Below are positions 1 to 11,428 of a stretch of DNA of 64,000 nt, piece by piece. This DNA is from Stagonosporopsis chrysanthemi (lineage: Eukaryota; Ascomycota; Dothideomycetes; Pleosporales; Didymellaceae), in assembly GCA_022560025.1 (NCBI GenBank), contig JAFISE010000110.1, positions 753 through 64,752 on the forward strand. Direction: 5' to 3'. Below the pieces are notes generated by a model that had not been told where the DNA came from, did no database searches, and worked only from the letters and a program-made list of their open reading frames with translations. Position numbers and translations under genes: made by a program. The stretch's first letter is position 1. The number at the start of each line of letters is the position of its first letter.

Positions 1-33
1 CAAAAAAAAAGAAAGCAAAAACCAACAACTGGT

Positions 34-48
34 GGGGGGGGGGGGGGG

Positions 49-114
<66 letters not shown>
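34..114. repeat. Poly-G tract
   Basis: An 81-base run of G interrupted once by A at 51. The run lies about 800 bp downstream of the CNNM-like gene. A second tract occurs at 8,218. True length is uncertain because such tracts are hard to sequence. Confidence 0.95.
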
Positions 115-115
<1 letters not shown>

Positions 116-418
116 GGAGAAGGGGTAAGATATAAGGGTGTTTTCTTTTCCGTGGTGAAGAACGGGGTGTTTGTACTTGCGCCTCCTCTGCTTTGGAGGA
201 GTGATGTGACGCCACCAGCCCCACGAGTGATTCGAAGATGTGGTATTGGGGGGTACATCTCGACGTCCGACCAAGAGGACGTTGTGCATGGATGTATTGT
301 TCATCTCGCGATGGAACCAAGGGCGCTGCGGGAGGGCGGGCGGGTGGATGTAGTTGGCAGAAGCTCTGGTCGGTGAGATGGGATGGGGTAAATGTCGCGC
401 ACTCGGTATTTCTCAGAC

Positions 419-419
<1 letters not shown>

Positions 420-468
<49 letters not shown>
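420..468. repeat. (CA)n microsatellite
   Basis: About 24 CA units. Bases 115-915 otherwise hold low-complexity GAA/GAAG tracts (around 585-640 and 868-912). I see no supportable gene there, only a short minus-strand open stretch (674-838) that might be an extra 3' exon of the next gene. Confidence 0.95.
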
Positions 469-471
<3 letters not shown>

Positions 472-915
472 CGCAGGAGTTGGATTTCCTACGACGGGCA
501 ACAGAATGCGTAGACTACCCTATTCCACCTTTGACAAAAGCACGACGCAAGACCCCATTGTGCTTTTTGTATGATACAGAAACCGAAGATGAAGATGAAG
601 ATGATAAAGAAGAAGAAGAAGAAGCCGGGAGAACAAGAAGAAGAAGAAAATGCTCAACCTGTGTATGTGCCCCTTACGCGAATGTACGTCCCCCGTCTTC
701 GCCGCGCGCAAGCTCGTCTTCCTCGTCCGTCGCCGCGATGCGCCGCACGATGCTGTTTCTGATTCTGCCCAACATGGACGGCGGCGCGGCGTTCTCGTTG
801 TTGGGCTCGCTGGCGCCCGCAGAGACGGGCTCGCTGGATGCTAGTGAATTACAAATCAACACGACGTCTTGAACAAGAAGAAGAAGAAAAAGAAGAAGAA
901 GAAGAAGAACGCGGG

Positions 916-3360
916 CTACCGGTTGCCCAGCAGGGGTTGCGACTCGCTGCTGTTGCCGCCCTTGTTCTTCTTCTTACCTCGCTTCTTGCGCTTCTTCTTT
1001 CCGTCGCCCTTGCTGGGGTGCGGCGACTCGTCCTCGGACTGCTGGCGCGAATCTTGCGTGCCGTCAGCTTGACTGTTGGCCAGCTTGTCTTCCGAGTCAC
1101 TCGAACTTGTGGTCTCCAGAACAATCTTCTTTACGCCGTTCACGTCGATGATGTTCTCGGATATACTGCCGCTGCGGGCTGTGTGACGCTTCTTGGGTGG
1201 GCTGCGAGATCGGGACCTCCCCGAGTGCAAGGAGCCAATAGTGCTGTGGGAGTTGCGACGTCCGTTGGACTGCGCGCCGTTTTGGCCGCCGTTGTTCTCG
1301 GCGACAACGTCGGCGTATGTCGGTTGCGATCCTGGAGAAATGGCATCGTCGCCTGCATTCTTAGCACTGGTGCGGCCAGACTTCCAAGACATGCGGTCGC
1401 CACTAGGAGCAGCCATTGTACCATATCCAACGGCCAGACTGTGCACGCCGTCGCTAGCTTCACCAGCAGCAGATGAAAGCAGACCTTCGCCAATGCCTCC
1501 CTCAGGAGCGTGGGAATCCTGAGCAAGCACACCTTGGACCACCGGCTGAGCGTACTCGGGGATGGTAGAGGGGATTTCGGGCTGCGGGGACGCAGCGTGG
1601 GCGGGCTTGATCTTGACCGTGTTGATGCGGGTCGACTTGGGTCGATTGGCGGCGTTGGACGGGCCAAGATGCTTGAGGTGCTTCATGACTTCAGGGTCGT
1701 CGGCGCGAAGAGGATCGGCCGTCTTGTTGCCCGTGCTGCGGCGACGAAGAGTAAACATGGCCGGGCGGGGCACTTCGCTTTGCTCGGGCATGGACATCTT
1801 GCGCGCTCCGCCGTTCTGCTCCGTATCAGTCTCGCCATCCAGAACATTCGCTTCAGAAGGTTGACGAGATGCGTCAACCACCACAGCACCTTTGGGCACC
1901 TTGGTCCGCGGGGCGGGCGCCATGCGGCGGATCGCTTTGTGGACGTCGATGAAGACATCCGACTCGTCGATGATTTCCCTGCCAAAGTTAGCCGAAGGGT
2001 TGCCGTTGAGGTGGGAAAGACTGACTCTCCGATGAGCTCTTCGATAACGTCCTCGAGTGTGACGACACCGACAGCGCCGTAAGAGTCGCCGGGGAAGTCT
2101 GAGACCAGAACCATGTGGGATTTGCCCTCCTGGAAGAAGTTGATGATGTCCAGACAGCTAGTCTCGGGGCGGGTCTCAGGCAGGGTAGCCAGGGCAAAGT
2201 CGCGCACGCGCGCAGCGTCCTCGGGATCGTACGTGATGAGCATCTTGACGAGCAACATGCCGACGAAATCGTTCTTGTTCTCGGGGGTGTGGATGGGGAT
2301 GCGCGAGTAGCCGGCGGAGAGAATGTTCTCCATCATCTTCTCGTCAAGCACCGTGTCGGAGGGCATGGTGAAGACGTCCTTCATGGGCGTCATGATGCTG
2401 CCGACGGGCTTGGCCTTGAGGTCGAGCACGGCCGAGATGATGGTGACCTCGTCCTCGTTGAGGCGCTCCTCGGCGTGGCCGAGCGACTTGTGCAGGGTGA
2501 CGAGGCTCTTGAGGCCGGCCTTCTTGTACGTGGTGCCGTGGTCTTCGCCGAGGAGGTAGTCGAGCAACTTCGCCGTCGGCCAGGCAATGGGCGACATGAG
2601 CCACATGAGGCCGAGCACAATGGGCGCGCACCAGGCGCCGATGGGCAGGCCGTAGCGCACGCAGATGGACTGGGGCACGACTTCGCCGAAGATGACTGGC
2701 GGGTCAGCAGTGGTCTACCATGTGTGTGTGTGTGTGTGTGTGTATGTGTGTGTGTGTATGTGTGTGTGTGTGTATGTGTGTGTGTGTGCAGGTGGACGTG
2801 GGCCGGGCGTACCAATCAGGACGGTGGAGCTGAGCACGGCGGGCCACCCGCCGCCCAGGGAGCGGTCGAGGACGATGGGCAGCGTCTCGTTGGTGATGAC
2901 GTTGCTGAGCAGCAGGGTGACGAGGACCCAATGCTTGCCGTACTTGAGCAGGCGCAGGACCTTCTTGGATGTCTTCTGCTCGTGGGGCTCGCCCGACGTC
3001 GCCAGGACCTGGAGGTAGATTTCGTCCTGGCCCATCAAGCTGCAGAGGAAGTCAGCGGTTGCTCCATGGCGGTGGACGGACGGCGGGAGCGTACGCAATC
3101 GTCAGGCCGGCGAAGACGCCGCCGGCGAGCACCAGGCCGACGGCGATGCTCAGGTACAGCCACAGGCTCGCATCGTCGGGCGACTTGGGCAGGTCCTCGT
3201 CGGCGAGCGCGCTCACGACGCCCAGCGGGAGGGCCTTGACCAGCGGAGCAAAGGCATGCAGGCCGCAGATGAGCAGCATGTGGACGCGCCCGGCCCGCGA
3301 CGAGCCATTGAGGCCGCCCAGGGCGCCGGCAGAGCGAGAGGCGCGGATGGCAGAGGCCAT
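916..3360 (-). CDS. CNNM/Mam3-like membrane protein (DUF21 + CBS pair)
   Basis: Predicted 741-aa membrane protein of the CNNM/CorC family (yeast Mam3 type), implicated in divalent metal homeostasis at the vacuolar or plasma membrane. Exons on the minus strand: 3360-3095, 3039-2813, 2695-2026, 1978-916; the total of 2226 nt closes in frame. Residues ~65-230 form the DUF21 transmembrane block (VFAGLTIALMGQDE; IFGEVVPQS). Residues ~255-400 carry the CBS pair (VGSIMTPMKDVF; GVVTLEDVIEELIGEEIIDE). The tail is disordered, Ser- and Lys-rich, with a basic RSRSPPKKR patch and a GKKKRKKRGKKK stretch before QPLLGNR. The start was set at the ATG in good context before the first hydrophobic segment. The second intron (2696-2812) is largely a TG/CA microsatellite. 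Family assignment is confident; transported ion is unknown. Confidence 0.9.
2722..2790. repeat. (TG)n microsatellite inside an intron
   Basis: A TG/TGTA tract fills about 60% of the 117-nt second intron of the CNNM-like gene. On the coding strand it reads as CA repeats between donor GTACGC and acceptor CCAG. Confidence 0.9.
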
Positions 3361-4053
3361 GGCAGATGCAGCACCCGGTGCAGAGGGGTCGAGGGGGTCG
3401 CGCGCTGAGGGAGCGTGGTGCAGTGCAGTCACGGCCGTTGCGCGCAAAATGCGGATGGGGCGGTCGCCTGTGCGGCGGCTGGCGTGGGCCGCCCGTCCTG
3501 CGCGCAAACACCTGGACGGCCTGGAAGACGACCGACCAGCATGCAGTGCGCGAGCACATGACCACGGCCTGCAACATGCACACAGCTGCACTCCAGCATG
3601 CACACAGCTGCACTCCAACATGCACACAGCTGCACTCCAACTCGCACACAGCTGCCACAGCGTACAGCGCACAGCGCACAGCGTACAGCGCCCTCCAGGC
3701 CGTTGCAGCACAAAGCTTCTGCAAACACCCCCAAGCACTAGCGGCGGGCCAAGGACGTCATCGAGCACAAGCACGTGAAGCGATTAGTCACGTCTTATGT
3801 CAGCCGCGCGCTGGCGTCCACTCGCCTCCGCTCTGTGCTTTGTGCTCCGCGCGCTGAATCTGGGGAAGCTTTCGTGATTGGCCGTCTCGGTCAACACCTT
3901 CAGCCGACGTCAAGCGAGCCGAACAGCAGTCCGCACTCACTCCTTCCGCCTGCGGCATGGGTTGAACCATTTGTTCTTTTCTCTGGCAGGTGCTGCTTCA
4001 TACTGCTGCTCTGTCTGCTCGCAAGCTGCTCTGTCTGCTCGCACTGCATACCA
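3361..4053. promoter_or_regulatory. Divergent intergenic region, Mam3-like / BCKDHB
   Basis: The 693-bp spacer between two divergently transcribed genes must hold both promoters. It contains a 22-nt tandem array (3576-3656) followed by a 10-nt AGCGTACAGC-like array (about 3657-3690). No further elements could be identified with confidence. Confidence 0.5.
3576..3656. repeat. 22-nt tandem repeat, 3.7 copies
   Basis: Unit starts ATGCACACAGCTGCACTCC. Copies at 3576, 3598 and 3620 are near identical; a fourth, truncated copy follows at 3642. Each unit holds a CAGCTG palindrome, so the array repeats one E-box-like site at 22-nt spacing. There are no spacers, so it is not CRISPR-like. Confidence 0.9.
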
Positions 4054-5363
4054 ATGGCCGCCAAAACACCCTCAGTACGCGCATTGTCGCGCTGCCTGCT
4101 CAGGCCGCACACGCTATCCCGCCCGAGCTGTCGTTCAAGGCCGCACAACAGACAATACTCTGCGGCCGCTGCTGGTGCGCGACTCAACGTGCCCCTCGAC
4201 TACGACTCTACGCCCCTCCTCCACCACACCTCCAAGGCTGCCCTCGCAAACCCAGAGCTACCGGAGCACATCCGGAAAGGCCAAACAAAGCGCATCAACC
4301 TCTACACCGCCGTGAATGAAGCACTCCGCCATGCGTTGCAGACAGACGAACGAGTCCTCGTGTTCGGCGAAGACATCCAATTCGGGGGTGTGTTTCGTTG
4401 CACCATGAACCTGGCCGCCGACTTTGGCACAGACCGCGTCTTCAACACGCCGTTGAGCGAGCAGGGACTCGTGGGCTTCGCCATAGGCGCGGCAGCCGAG
4501 GGTCTGCGGCCCGTCGCTGAAGTCCAGTTCGCCGACTATGTCTTTCCAGCATTCGACCAGATCCACAACGAAGCAGCAAAGTACAGATACCGGTCGGGGA
4601 GCACAGGCGTACATTGTGGTGGACTTACCATCCGGATGCCGTCCGGCAGTGTAGGCCACGGCGCGCTGTACGTCTCCCTCGTCAACTGCACATCACACAC
4701 TCACGTCGAGCAGGTACCACACACAATCCCCCGAGGCCCTGTTCACTCACACCCCTGGCCTTCGCGTCGTCGTACCTCGGTCTCCTGTCCAAGCAAAGGG
4801 CCTCCTCCTCGCTTCCATCCGTACCGCCGACCCTGTCATCTTCATGGAACCCAAAATCCTTTACCGCGCAGCTGTGGAGCAGGTTCCCGTCGACGCGTAC
4901 GAGCTGCCGCTTGACAAGGCCGAGGTCCTCAAGTCTGGCAAGGACCTCACAATCATCTCTTACGGTACACCACTCTACACATGCTCAGCTGCCATTGCTG
5001 CTGCGGAGATGGATTTTGGTTGCAGCGTCGAGCTAATCGACCTACGCACCATCTACCCATGGGATCGCGAGACGGTGCTCAACAGCGTGAAGAAGACTGG
5101 AAGAGCCATCGTCGTCCACGAGAGCATGATGAACGCTGGAGTTGGTGCAGAAGTGGCGGCAACAATCCAGGAGCAAGCGTTCTTGAGGCTGGAGGCGCCT
5201 GTGAAGAGGGTCGCGGGGTGGGCGACACATACCGGTTTGGTCTTTGAGAAGATCATCATCCCAGATGTGACAAGTAAGTTGAAGTCGTTCCTGTCGCTGT
5301 CGGGTCATTACTAATATCCAAATAGGAGTATACGATGCCATCAAAAAGACAGTAGATTACTAG
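4054..5363 (+). CDS. 2-oxoisovalerate dehydrogenase E1 subunit beta, mitochondrial
   Basis: Beta subunit of the branched-chain 2-oxoacid dehydrogenase E1, which oxidatively decarboxylates the keto acids of leucine, isoleucine and valine in the mitochondrial matrix. Exons 4054-4667, 4714-5273 and 5326-5363 give 403 aa, the usual length. The first ~40 residues are Arg/Ser-rich and lack acids (import presequence). Then come the transketolase pyrimidine-binding domain (ERVLVFGEDIQFGGVFRCT; FNTPLSEQGLVGFAIG; EVQFADYVFPAFDQI) and the transketolase C domain (LIDLRTIYPWD; GRAIVVHESMMNAGVGAE; RVAGWATHT). The 46-nt first intron is very short but restores the conserved GHGALYHTQSPE. The last exon is only 38 nt, preceded by a TACTAAT branch site. 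An acyl-CoA carboxylase pair lies 13 kb away. Confidence 0.95.
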
Positions 5364-5633
5364 TCATGAAATCAATACAAAAATACATCTACCTATTGGT
5401 ATGAAGAGATCGTTCTACTCAATCTCGACAGGCGCTGGAAAGCGTGCACGTGTAGAGTGGAAGGACGCGGCATCACTGCGCGGAGCTTGTGACATTTGAC
5501 GTCTGACGTCACAGATCGTCAAACACCAGATCTGTACATCTGTACCGAGATTTATCATGTCTAACAAACTGCAGTTGTCGTGAATGAATCTCGCTCGTCC
5601 CGTCGACACCTTCATACCTCCAATCACAAAGGC

Positions 5634-6720
5634 ATGTCGTTCTTTGAAGATAATCCCCTGACACGATACACCACGCCGCCCAACAACTACATCGGCTCGA
5701 CACTCTTCCTCTCTTACATCGTCGCAGCACTCTGCCTCACATCAGCCATCAGCTACTCGCTCTACACGCAGTACGCGTCTGCGTTCCTCTGCAATCCCAC
5801 TTCGCCACCAAGCAAATTCAAACAGAATGGCGCCGGCAGAGTCGAAACAAGGAATGCGCGCGCCCGCCACATCAACATCTACACAGCCCTGGCGCTCATC
5901 AGCTTCATCAGCATCTCATGGCACATGCTTGGCTTCCTGATCACCTCCTTCTTGGACTGGAGCAACGGCTCGGCCCGCAATATTCTCGCTGAACTAAACA
6001 ACACTCCCTTCCATAGCCTGAAGAGCTGGATGCTCGAAACAGGCTTGTTCAACGACTTCGCAGTCCAACTGGTAGCGGATGGCGAGAGTGCCATCTGGAC
6101 GCAGCTAGCCATTCTGGCAACCTGGGGATGGAACCTGTGGCTTGCTCTCAAGGGTGCGTCCTCCATGAAGCCCACTGCAACACCAAATACTGATCTCTCC
6201 AGGACAACAATACGGCCTCACCACCAAAGCAATCCTCCCGTTCATTATCTTAGGTCAAAACCTGCCAATCAGCTTTGCAATCGCACTGTTCATCATCCAA
6301 CTGCACCTCCGCGCTCCAGACGTAGTCGGACCACCGAGCGCCAGCAAACCCGGCATCCAGCCCAAACGCCGGCCAACTGCCTCCCCCCTCCTCCCCACCA
6401 TCATTCTCAACGCGCTCCTCCTCGCCCAGCCCTCGCTGCGCGGCGATCCAAGATTCTCATTTCTCGTCCTGGCCGAGCGCGCACTTCTTTTCTTGCCGCA
6501 CACGGGGCTGCTGCGATTGAGCGGTGCAGAGATCAAGAAGAGCGCGGCCGTCTCGGGAGGCTTTGTTGTAGCGAACTGGGCGATGCTGAGGAAAGGCGTT
6601 GGGGTTGGGGACGTGGCCACTGCGCTGGTGTGGAAGGGCCAGGCGGTCAAGACGATGGGCTGGGATGCTGTGTTGAGCCTGGTGGTGTATGGCGCTCTCA
6701 GCTGGGGCGGTGGTGTGTGA
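5634..6720 (+). CDS. Fungal integral membrane protein, function unknown
   Basis: Predicted 345-aa protein from exons 5634-6153 and 6203-6720 (49-nt intron, GTGCGT...CCAG). The N-terminal half has hydrophobic segments (GSTLFLSYIVAALCL; IYTALALISFISISWHMLGF), then a soluble acidic loop, another segment (WTQLAILATWGWNLWLALKG), and after the intron AILPFIILGQNLPISFAIA plus further hydrophobic stretches ending LSLVVYGALSWGGGV. About six to eight membrane spans are likely. The start is the first ATG in frame (MSFFEDNPLTRY). I do not recognise the family. The gene is co-directional with the upstream dehydrogenase, 270 bp away. Confidence 0.75.
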
Positions 6721-7237
6721 GCACCGCAGGAGGGGATCCATGGTCTTGCGTTGCGCGGGGACGTTCTGCACAATAATGACGAGAGTAGAGTCGAGACCTG
6801 GAGAGGCAGCCTTTTCCTTGCACGCCTTGAAATCGAAGAAAGTCCCGTTTGTTTTCAACATTTCAACAGCAACTGCCCCCCACCAGCTAATCCGCGATTC
6901 AGACGCGCAACCTTTCGGTGTCCATATCCCGAAGATTCTAGACCAACGAATGTCGACGCACCCCACATCTCGGATCCTGCCGATCAAGATGTGCCGCGGG
7001 AGATTCGCGTTCCACACCAACCGCATCGAGTCTGAGGAAAATGGGTACACACGTCATGGACTCGCAAACGTCACTTGGCTGTCACCTAAGAAAGACATAT
7101 ATGCCTAGCTACAGTTCGGGGAGAAGAGCTAGCTATCAGCTCCCCAACTCCTTTCCATTGAAAAAACCCCGCACAAGAAAACATCCCCATACCACCCAAC
7201 CCATCAACGCAGAACCACCACCGACCCATTAGCAGAC

Positions 7238-7310
<73 letters not shown>

Positions 7311-7317
7311 ACAAACA
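6721..7317. other. Intergenic, no gene seen
   Basis: About 600 bp between two co-directional genes. The only distinct structure is the (CA)n tract just before the next start codon. Confidence 0.6.
7240..7309. repeat. (CA)n microsatellite next to a start codon
   Basis: About 35 CA units ending 8 bp before the ATG of the Ohr/OsmC gene, so the tract would lie in the 5' untranslated leader. Confidence 0.95.
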
Positions 7318-8174
7318 ATGGCATCCCGCACCCTCCCCCCTATGCTACTCCGCAGCGCCCTGCGCGCCTCGCACCGACCCGTCTTCTCCGCCCCCTGCCG
7401 CCGCTTCCTCAACACCGAAACAGCACCGAGCCTCTACTCGGCGCACGTCAACGTCGTGGGCGCCCGCGTTGGGTTCGTCAATCCCTATCATCCCCCATCT
7501 GCTCCCCCCTACCCTGCGTATCGAAGCTTGCATTGTGTCCAGAGTAATTACTGATAACTTGGCAGCCATGTAGATGGTGAAAACCTCAAGGTCGATCTCA
7601 CCATGGCTAAAGCGCTGGGTGGCGCGGGTGATAAGGGCAAGACGAACCCGGAGGAGTTGTTTGCTGCGGGATATGGTGCGTCTGTTTCTCTTCCTGCCCT
7701 TGCCTCTTGATCCCACACATCCATCCACCTCCCCCTCCCTCTCCCCCGGAACCCATCCACCCACCTCTCTCTCCCCCGGAACCCATCCACCCACCTCTCT
7801 CTCCCCCGGAACCCATCCACCCACCTCTCTCTCCCCCGGAACCCATCCACCCACCTCCCCCTTCCCCCGTAACCCACCCACCACCTAACCCCCACCCAGG
7901 CGCCTGTTTCCAATCCGCCATGAACGCCGTCGCGCCCTCCGTGGGCGTCAAGATGCCGTCGAAGCCCTCCGACTCTGTGGTCGAGACGACGGTGCACCTC
8001 GTGGGCAGCATGAAGGAGCTGGACATGGGGTTGCGCGTGGAGATGAAGGTGCGAGTCAAGGGGCTGGCGAAGGAGGATCTGGATAAGGTGGTGAAGAGGG
8101 CGAAGGAGGTTTGTCCGTATTCGAGGGCGGTGGAGGGGAATGTGTTTACGACGGTGGAGTGTGAGACGATGTAG
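7318..8174 (+). CDS. Ohr/OsmC-family peroxidase, probably mitochondrial
   Basis: Thiol-dependent peroxidase of the Ohr (organic hydroperoxide resistance) branch of OsmC, which reduces organic hydroperoxides. Exons 7318-7472, 7566-7675 and 7900-8174 give 179 aa, about 35 longer than bacterial Ohr because of an Arg-rich N-terminus resembling a mitochondrial presequence (ASRTLPPMLLRSALRASHR). Core motifs: LYSAHVNVVGARVGHVDG, NPEELFAAGYGACFQSA with the peroxidatic Cys, and CPYSRAVEGN with the second Cys. Both catalytic cysteines are present. The second intron contains a 30-nt minisatellite. Identity is confident; localisation is inference. Confidence 0.93.
7735..7866. repeat. 30-nt minisatellite within an intron
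   Basis: Four identical 30-nt units (7741-7860, unit beginning CTCCCCCGGAACCCATCC) with degenerate units on both sides, inside the 224-nt second intron of the Ohr gene. The array is C-rich on the coding strand and close to the 3' splice site. Confidence 0.95.
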
Positions 8175-8216
8175 AGGGGGGTGGTGAGGGGATCGAGAGG
8201 AGAGGGCGGGAAGAAG

Positions 8217-8217
<1 letters not shown>

Positions 8218-8264
<47 letters not shown>
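8218..8264. repeat. Poly-G tract
   Basis: 47 uninterrupted G residues, 44 bp after the Ohr stop codon, probably in its 3' untranslated region. Confidence 0.95.
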
Positions 8265-8266
<2 letters not shown>

Positions 8267-9109
8267 GAGGTAGTGCCAATGCGAGGTACTTTAAAATCTG
8301 CTTTTTCGCCTCCTCCTCCTGAGCACCTTCCAACCCTTGGTCAACGGAGTCTCAACACCACCACCTTCTGCAACAACCACCACTTCTGATACTTATACTT
8401 ATACTTGTCACACACTAATATAGAAGAGACACAACGTTGCACCTCATCAACCCGCGAGCGCCGTATGCACGACAGGATCGCCGGACAACTCGTGAGTGTG
8501 TGTGTGTGAGCGGGGGGGGGGGTTATGGCCTCTCCGTGATGGAGTTAGGTTAATCATGACCGGCCTGCCCTGCGCAAAACCCAACATCAACATCAACATG
8601 TGTGAACAGACTATGGTAGCCCGCCGATGGCGGGACCACGCCACGGGACACGTTCTGTGGGGGTTGATAAATGGCAGCGTGGCATACATGTTTGCACTCT
8701 GTGTGCATGCGCACCGTCCGTCGTGTAGGGTGCGACTGCTGTTCGGCTACACGCGTGGAGCTAGATGGGAGGCAGCGCCCGTTGACTGGATCCATGGGGG
8801 GCGTTGTGGGCGATTGACGGGTTCCAGACCAGACATACTTTGTAGATCGGGGGGTGCCCCTGGGCGCTGTGACAGATGTGCGTGTCGCTCGCGAGCCGGA
8901 TGGTGTGGGATGATGGCGAGGTTGTAGCATGAGCGCGATTGGGGAGGCGGCGGGGTTTCGTAGGGAGATCAGATGCGGATGTGGTACACAGCACATGTGT
9001 ACACAGAAGAGTTGGACACGGTGGATCTTTGGTGTAAGAAAAACTTTGTAGTCTATGTCTAATCCTCTACGGGAGGGTGTGGACTCGAGCACGCATCGAA
9101 ACAGCAGGC
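8265..9109. other. Intergenic, no gene seen
   Basis: 845 bp between convergent genes. Open stretches here lack start, splice or family support. It should hold the 3' ends of both flanking transcripts. Confidence 0.6.
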
Positions 9110-10723
9110 CTAAAACAATCCGAGACCCTCCCGCTTGCGCACCGCAACATGCATGAACACATAGACAGCCATACCGAACCCAAGCATGCCCGAGATGACA
9201 CCAAAGCCCATCAGGTACTTGGGCTTGTCGGAAGCCGGGAACAGGTACGCGCCGTAGATTTGTGCGAGGTTGCCCATGGCGTTGACCAAGGCGAGCGCGA
9301 TGGCACGAACCTCGGGCTCCATGTCGCCGAATGTCGAACTGGCGAAGCTCAACGCGAGCGCGTTGCCGGACCATAGGCCAGCAGCCATGAGCACGAGCAG
9401 CGCGTAGCGTGCAGTGAAGTCGTAGATGGTGCAGACGCAGATGGCGGTTACGAGCGCGAAGGCAAGCCAGGCCGAGATCAGCAGGCCGCGGTGGTTGGGG
9501 ATGCGGTCCGCGAAGTAAGTGGTGATGGCGGTGCAGAAGAAGGCTACGGCGTAGATGGGGGCTGTCATGTACTGCGCTTGGACTCGGTCGGTGTAGCCCA
9601 GACCCGTCACGAGCGTTGGGTAGAAGTAGCTGAGGGTGCTGGAGCCCACGATGACCTGGGTTTGGACGTTAGTGAAGACTGCCGATGAATGAGCAGAGGG
9701 GACTGACCATGTATCCGAGGACGAAGCCGATGGTGCGCCAGTCCAGGACTGCAAGCTTGAAAGACTTGAGCTTGCCCATGCGCTCATCGCCGGCAGCGTA
9801 AGACTTGACGCCGCCTTCTCGGAGACGGGCAACAGCAATCGCGCGTTCACGTTCGGACAATCGCGCTGTGGTGGCTGGGAAGTCGAGGAGGAGAAATGCT
9901 GCGACAATGGCCCAGACGATTGTTGCAACGCCCTCGATGATGAAAAGCCTGGCGCCCAATTAGTAGCGATCGTGACTTGAGCGAATCAACTTACCATCGC
10001 CATCCGCGTAGGCCAGCTGCGCCCTCCATTCCGCCAGTAATTGCGCCAGCCAACAGACCTCCAAAGCACCCGGACAGAATGGCGGCGGACATGTAGATAC
10101 CAAAGCGCTTAGACTGCTCATCGCGCTTGTACCAGGACGAGATGATAAGCAGGATACCCGGGGCTATTCCAGGTCAGCTTGTGGTAGTTCTGTGGCGAAT
10201 GGATGTGCGTACCGAAACCAGCCTCGAACACACCGACAAAGATGCGGAGAATGACGAGATGCTCGAAACTGTCAATCGTGGCCATGACGCACGTCAGTCC
10301 GCCCCAGACGACCATGATGGTTGGCAGATATAGAGAGGGCTTCCATCGGACCAGGATCATGTTGGACGCTGGTTCGAAGGCCACGTAGGTCACGAAAAAC
10401 ACAACCAGAGCGATGGAGTATTGGTTCGAGGAGAGCTTGAGGTCGTCTGCCATGCCGGCAATCTTTGCGTTTCCGATGCTGAAAATGCATAATCAGTACA
10501 GTTCGACAAACATTTCCGAGGCTGCTGAGACTCACTTCGTACGGTCCATGTAACTAAGCAGGTACATGAGCCAGATAGTCGGCAGGAGGAACCAGTCAAT
10601 CTTCCTGACCAGCGCCCTCTCCTCCTCGGGCGTCCATGTGAAGTCGTCGGATACCTCGAAGTGATCCTTGGAGGCATCCATCATCTTGCGATCGACACCC
10701 TCGTAGGACTGCGGGGTTTCCAT
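9110..10723 (-). CDS. MFS transporter, allantoate permease (Dal5/Tna1) type
   Basis: Plasma-membrane major facilitator of the fungal anion:cation symporter family, importing small carboxylates, ureides or vitamins. Minus-strand exons 10723-10536, 10478-10213, 10163-9995, 9948-9708 and 9655-9110 total 1410 nt and encode 469 aa, normal for the family. Diagnostic features are the first span with YLLSYMDRTNIGNAKIAGM, the SLYLPTIMVVWGGLT segment, FVGVFEAGFAPGILLIISSWYKR, the 46-nt intron inside GWRWLFIIEG, and late spans ending near YVFMHV. It is divergently transcribed from the SDR gene across about 700 bp, suggesting co-regulation. Substrate cannot be read from sequence; the neighbours suggest a sugar acid or polyol derivative. 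Confidence 0.92.
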
Positions 10724-11428
10724 ATTGTGCTTCGATATATTCTAACAATAGAGAGAAATATGGTGCCTGTAACGAGGAATTCTTTCAGAGAGTCTGACAA
10801 GCCCGCTATGTCTATCGTGTTACCGACAGACGAAGGTGGGTTACTCGATCCAACAGAGAGGTTCCCGGCGCTTTATAGCGAAGAGGCTGCAATCAAGTCA
10901 CCTCAAACGGCACTTTGAAAGAGCTTAGGCCACCCCGGATTTGCTCTCCACGCCTACTTCACCCCACAACCCCAGATACGAACAGACGTCAACAGGTTTG
11001 CTACGGGCCAGCTGCGTATCGAGGCCTGCTGATTGGCTCCTGAGACGAACGGAATCAAACGAATGTCGCACTCCAGCCACCTCTGTGTCTCGAGACGGTG
11101 GCTGTCGGGGGACGAGAGCCGAGATGCGGAGAAAATGATGGGGAGCAGGCGCTAAACGAGGGTTCGGTCAACCAGCTCGTTGCGAGCAACCTCGACGCGC
11201 AGATCAGCACGGCGGGCGCGGTAGTCTCGATTAGGCGTATCGTTCTTCCAATTGAAGTCGGTAGGATCTGTCCGGTCTTAATCGCCCTGCAGCAGGCGGA
11301 GTGGAAGTCGAGCGATACTTAAACGTTCCCATGCCTGGGAGGTGCAGTCTCCCTCCATCGTAGCTCCAGCTTCCCCTCTTTTCGCTTCACCTTCTGCTCG
11401 CCAAAGTTCCTCGATTCACAACCTTGAC
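10724..11428. promoter_or_regulatory. Divergent promoter region, MFS / SDR
   Basis: A 705-bp spacer shared by two divergent genes. CGG triplets suitable for a Zn2Cys6 factor occur (for example near 11106 and 11211), but I could not define an operator. The SDR reading frame is open upstream to 11342, but its first ATG is at 11429. Confidence 0.45.

Noticed and set aside
674..838. Possible extra 3' exon of the CNNM-like gene
   Set aside because: Protein-like (RIRNSIVRRIAATDEEDEL) and preceded by a CACTAG acceptor, but no in-phase donor was found; the main frame already ends cleanly at 916.
354..872. Plus-strand open frame of 172 codons
   Set aside because: Reads through CA and GAA repeats; low complexity only, no domain or splice support.
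2115..3239. Plus-strand 374-codon open frame
   Set aside because: Antisense shadow of the CNNM-like exons and crosses a microsatellite.
3576..3656. CRISPR-like array
   Set aside because: Tandem repeat without spacers in a eukaryotic promoter; same reasoning for the 30-nt array at 7741.
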